A stretch of 64,000 nucleotides of DNA from Prochlorococcus sp. AG-347-I15 (GTDB taxonomy: Bacteria > Cyanobacteriota > Cyanobacteriia > PCC-6307 > Cyanobiaceae): positions 104,247 through 168,246 of the forward strand of contig QCBN01000001.1 of assembly GCA_003281585.1 (NCBI GenBank), written 5' to 3'. Position numbers and translations under genes: made by a program. Under the pieces are notes generated by a model. That model saw nothing but the letters and a program-made list of their open reading frames with translations, searched no databases and was not told the DNA's origin. Shown piece by piece: positions 63,822 through 64,000 of this stretch (position 1 is its first letter; every line of letters starts with the position of its first letter).

Positions 63822-64000
63822 TTGATTGGAATCCTTTCTGCTTTTGGAGCTGCTACATCTTGGACATATGCGTGCTTTATTTGGCGCGCGCAAACTCAAA
63901 AATATAAATCAATAGATATTAATTTAATAAAAAATATAATAGCTTTTTTAATTTTTATACCTGCTTTTATCAATCTAAGTTCTACAACTGCATTAAAAAA
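63822..64000 (+). CDS. EamA/DMT-type transporter, N-terminal part (3' cut by window)
   Basis: The frame is open from after the TAA at 63800 to the window end. TTG 63822 is the first usual start codon (LIGILSAFGAATSWTYACFIWR). This begins with a Gly/Ala-rich first helix as in drug/metabolite transporters, and a second helix (IIAFLIFIPAFINL) follows. About 59 residues visible. The family call is tentative because only two helices are seen. Confidence 0.6.
   Translation, partial: MIGILSAFGAATSWTYACFIWRAQTQKYKSIDINLIKNIIAFLIFIPAFINLSSTTALK

Noticed and set aside
1..64000. Mobile elements, prophage genes, CRISPR arrays or integration sites
   Set aside because: No transposase, integrase, phage structural gene or regularly spaced repeat was found; the three tRNA genes show no flanking duplication that I can see.

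Overview
This window looks like the chromosome of a high-light-adapted Prochlorococcus. The DNA is very AT-rich and the genes are densely packed on both strands, often overlapping by 1-11 bases. Cyanobacterial markers include a high-light-inducible (Hli) protein, a plant-type ferredoxin, a photosystem II S4-domain protein, an NblS/Hik33-type kinase, a ClpR/ClpP3 pair and several small proteins of cyanobacteria-only families. The clock locus has kaiB and kaiC but no kaiA, which is a Prochlorococcus trait. I see no insertion sequence, prophage, CRISPR array or integrase. The species assignment is an inference from this combination, not from a database match.

Layout. 0-3.3 kb: the end of folC, a GlcD-like FAD oxidase and a CodA-like amidohydrolase. 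3.4-9.4 kb: tRNA-His, miaB, ddl, a small conserved protein, ftsQ, ftsZ, the SRP RNA on the minus strand, and panB. 9.4-15.3 kb: hemW, a PIN/TRAM membrane protein, clpR-clpP3, ilvC and cbiB. 15.3-17.8 kb: hli, several small membrane or exported proteins, HU, and the largest gene-poor stretch (about 620 bases), which holds two candidate small ORFs. 17.8-24.1 kb: glgX, tRNA-Gly, a GPH-type sugar/cation symporter, then MlaE-type permease, DUF3119-like, DUF3086-like and plsY. 24.1-28.7 kb: pyrF-tyrS, a DUF1825 protein, a GIY-YIG-like protein and pepA. 28.7-35.6 kb (minus strand): purC, an Omp85/BamA protein, lpxC, fabZ, lpxA, lpxB and msrA, an outer-membrane and lipid A block. 35.7-41.9 kb: purD-nblS facing kaiBC, then rplU-rpmA. 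41.9-51.5 kb: a methyltransferase, truB, a SpoIID-like protein, rnz, a pentapeptide protein, petF, prmA, serA, the PSII S4 protein and tRNA-Val. 51.5-64 kb: a more accessory region with a DoxX protein, a photolyase-like protein whose domains appear in permuted order, a stand-alone NAD-ligase adenylation domain, an SDR, murD, a pirin, DUF1643, DUF2214, a GAF protein, a BaiN-like flavoprotein, and small membrane proteins ending in a DMT transporter cut by the window edge.

Most of the window is ordinary housekeeping. The best candidates for something under-described are in the 53.6-55.8 kb segment. There a photolyase/cryptochrome-like protein, with its FAD domain first and its alpha/beta domain second, is divergent from a minimal NAD-ligase-like nucleotidyltransferase. 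The 277-base spacer between them carries a strong Shine-Dalgarno sequence. Other points worth checking are a transcription terminator embedded in an opposing coding sequence (46.5 kb), a four-copy 15-bp degenerate tandem repeat (62.0 kb), a structured rplU leader (41.14 kb), and two small membrane proteins sharing a basic C-terminal tail.
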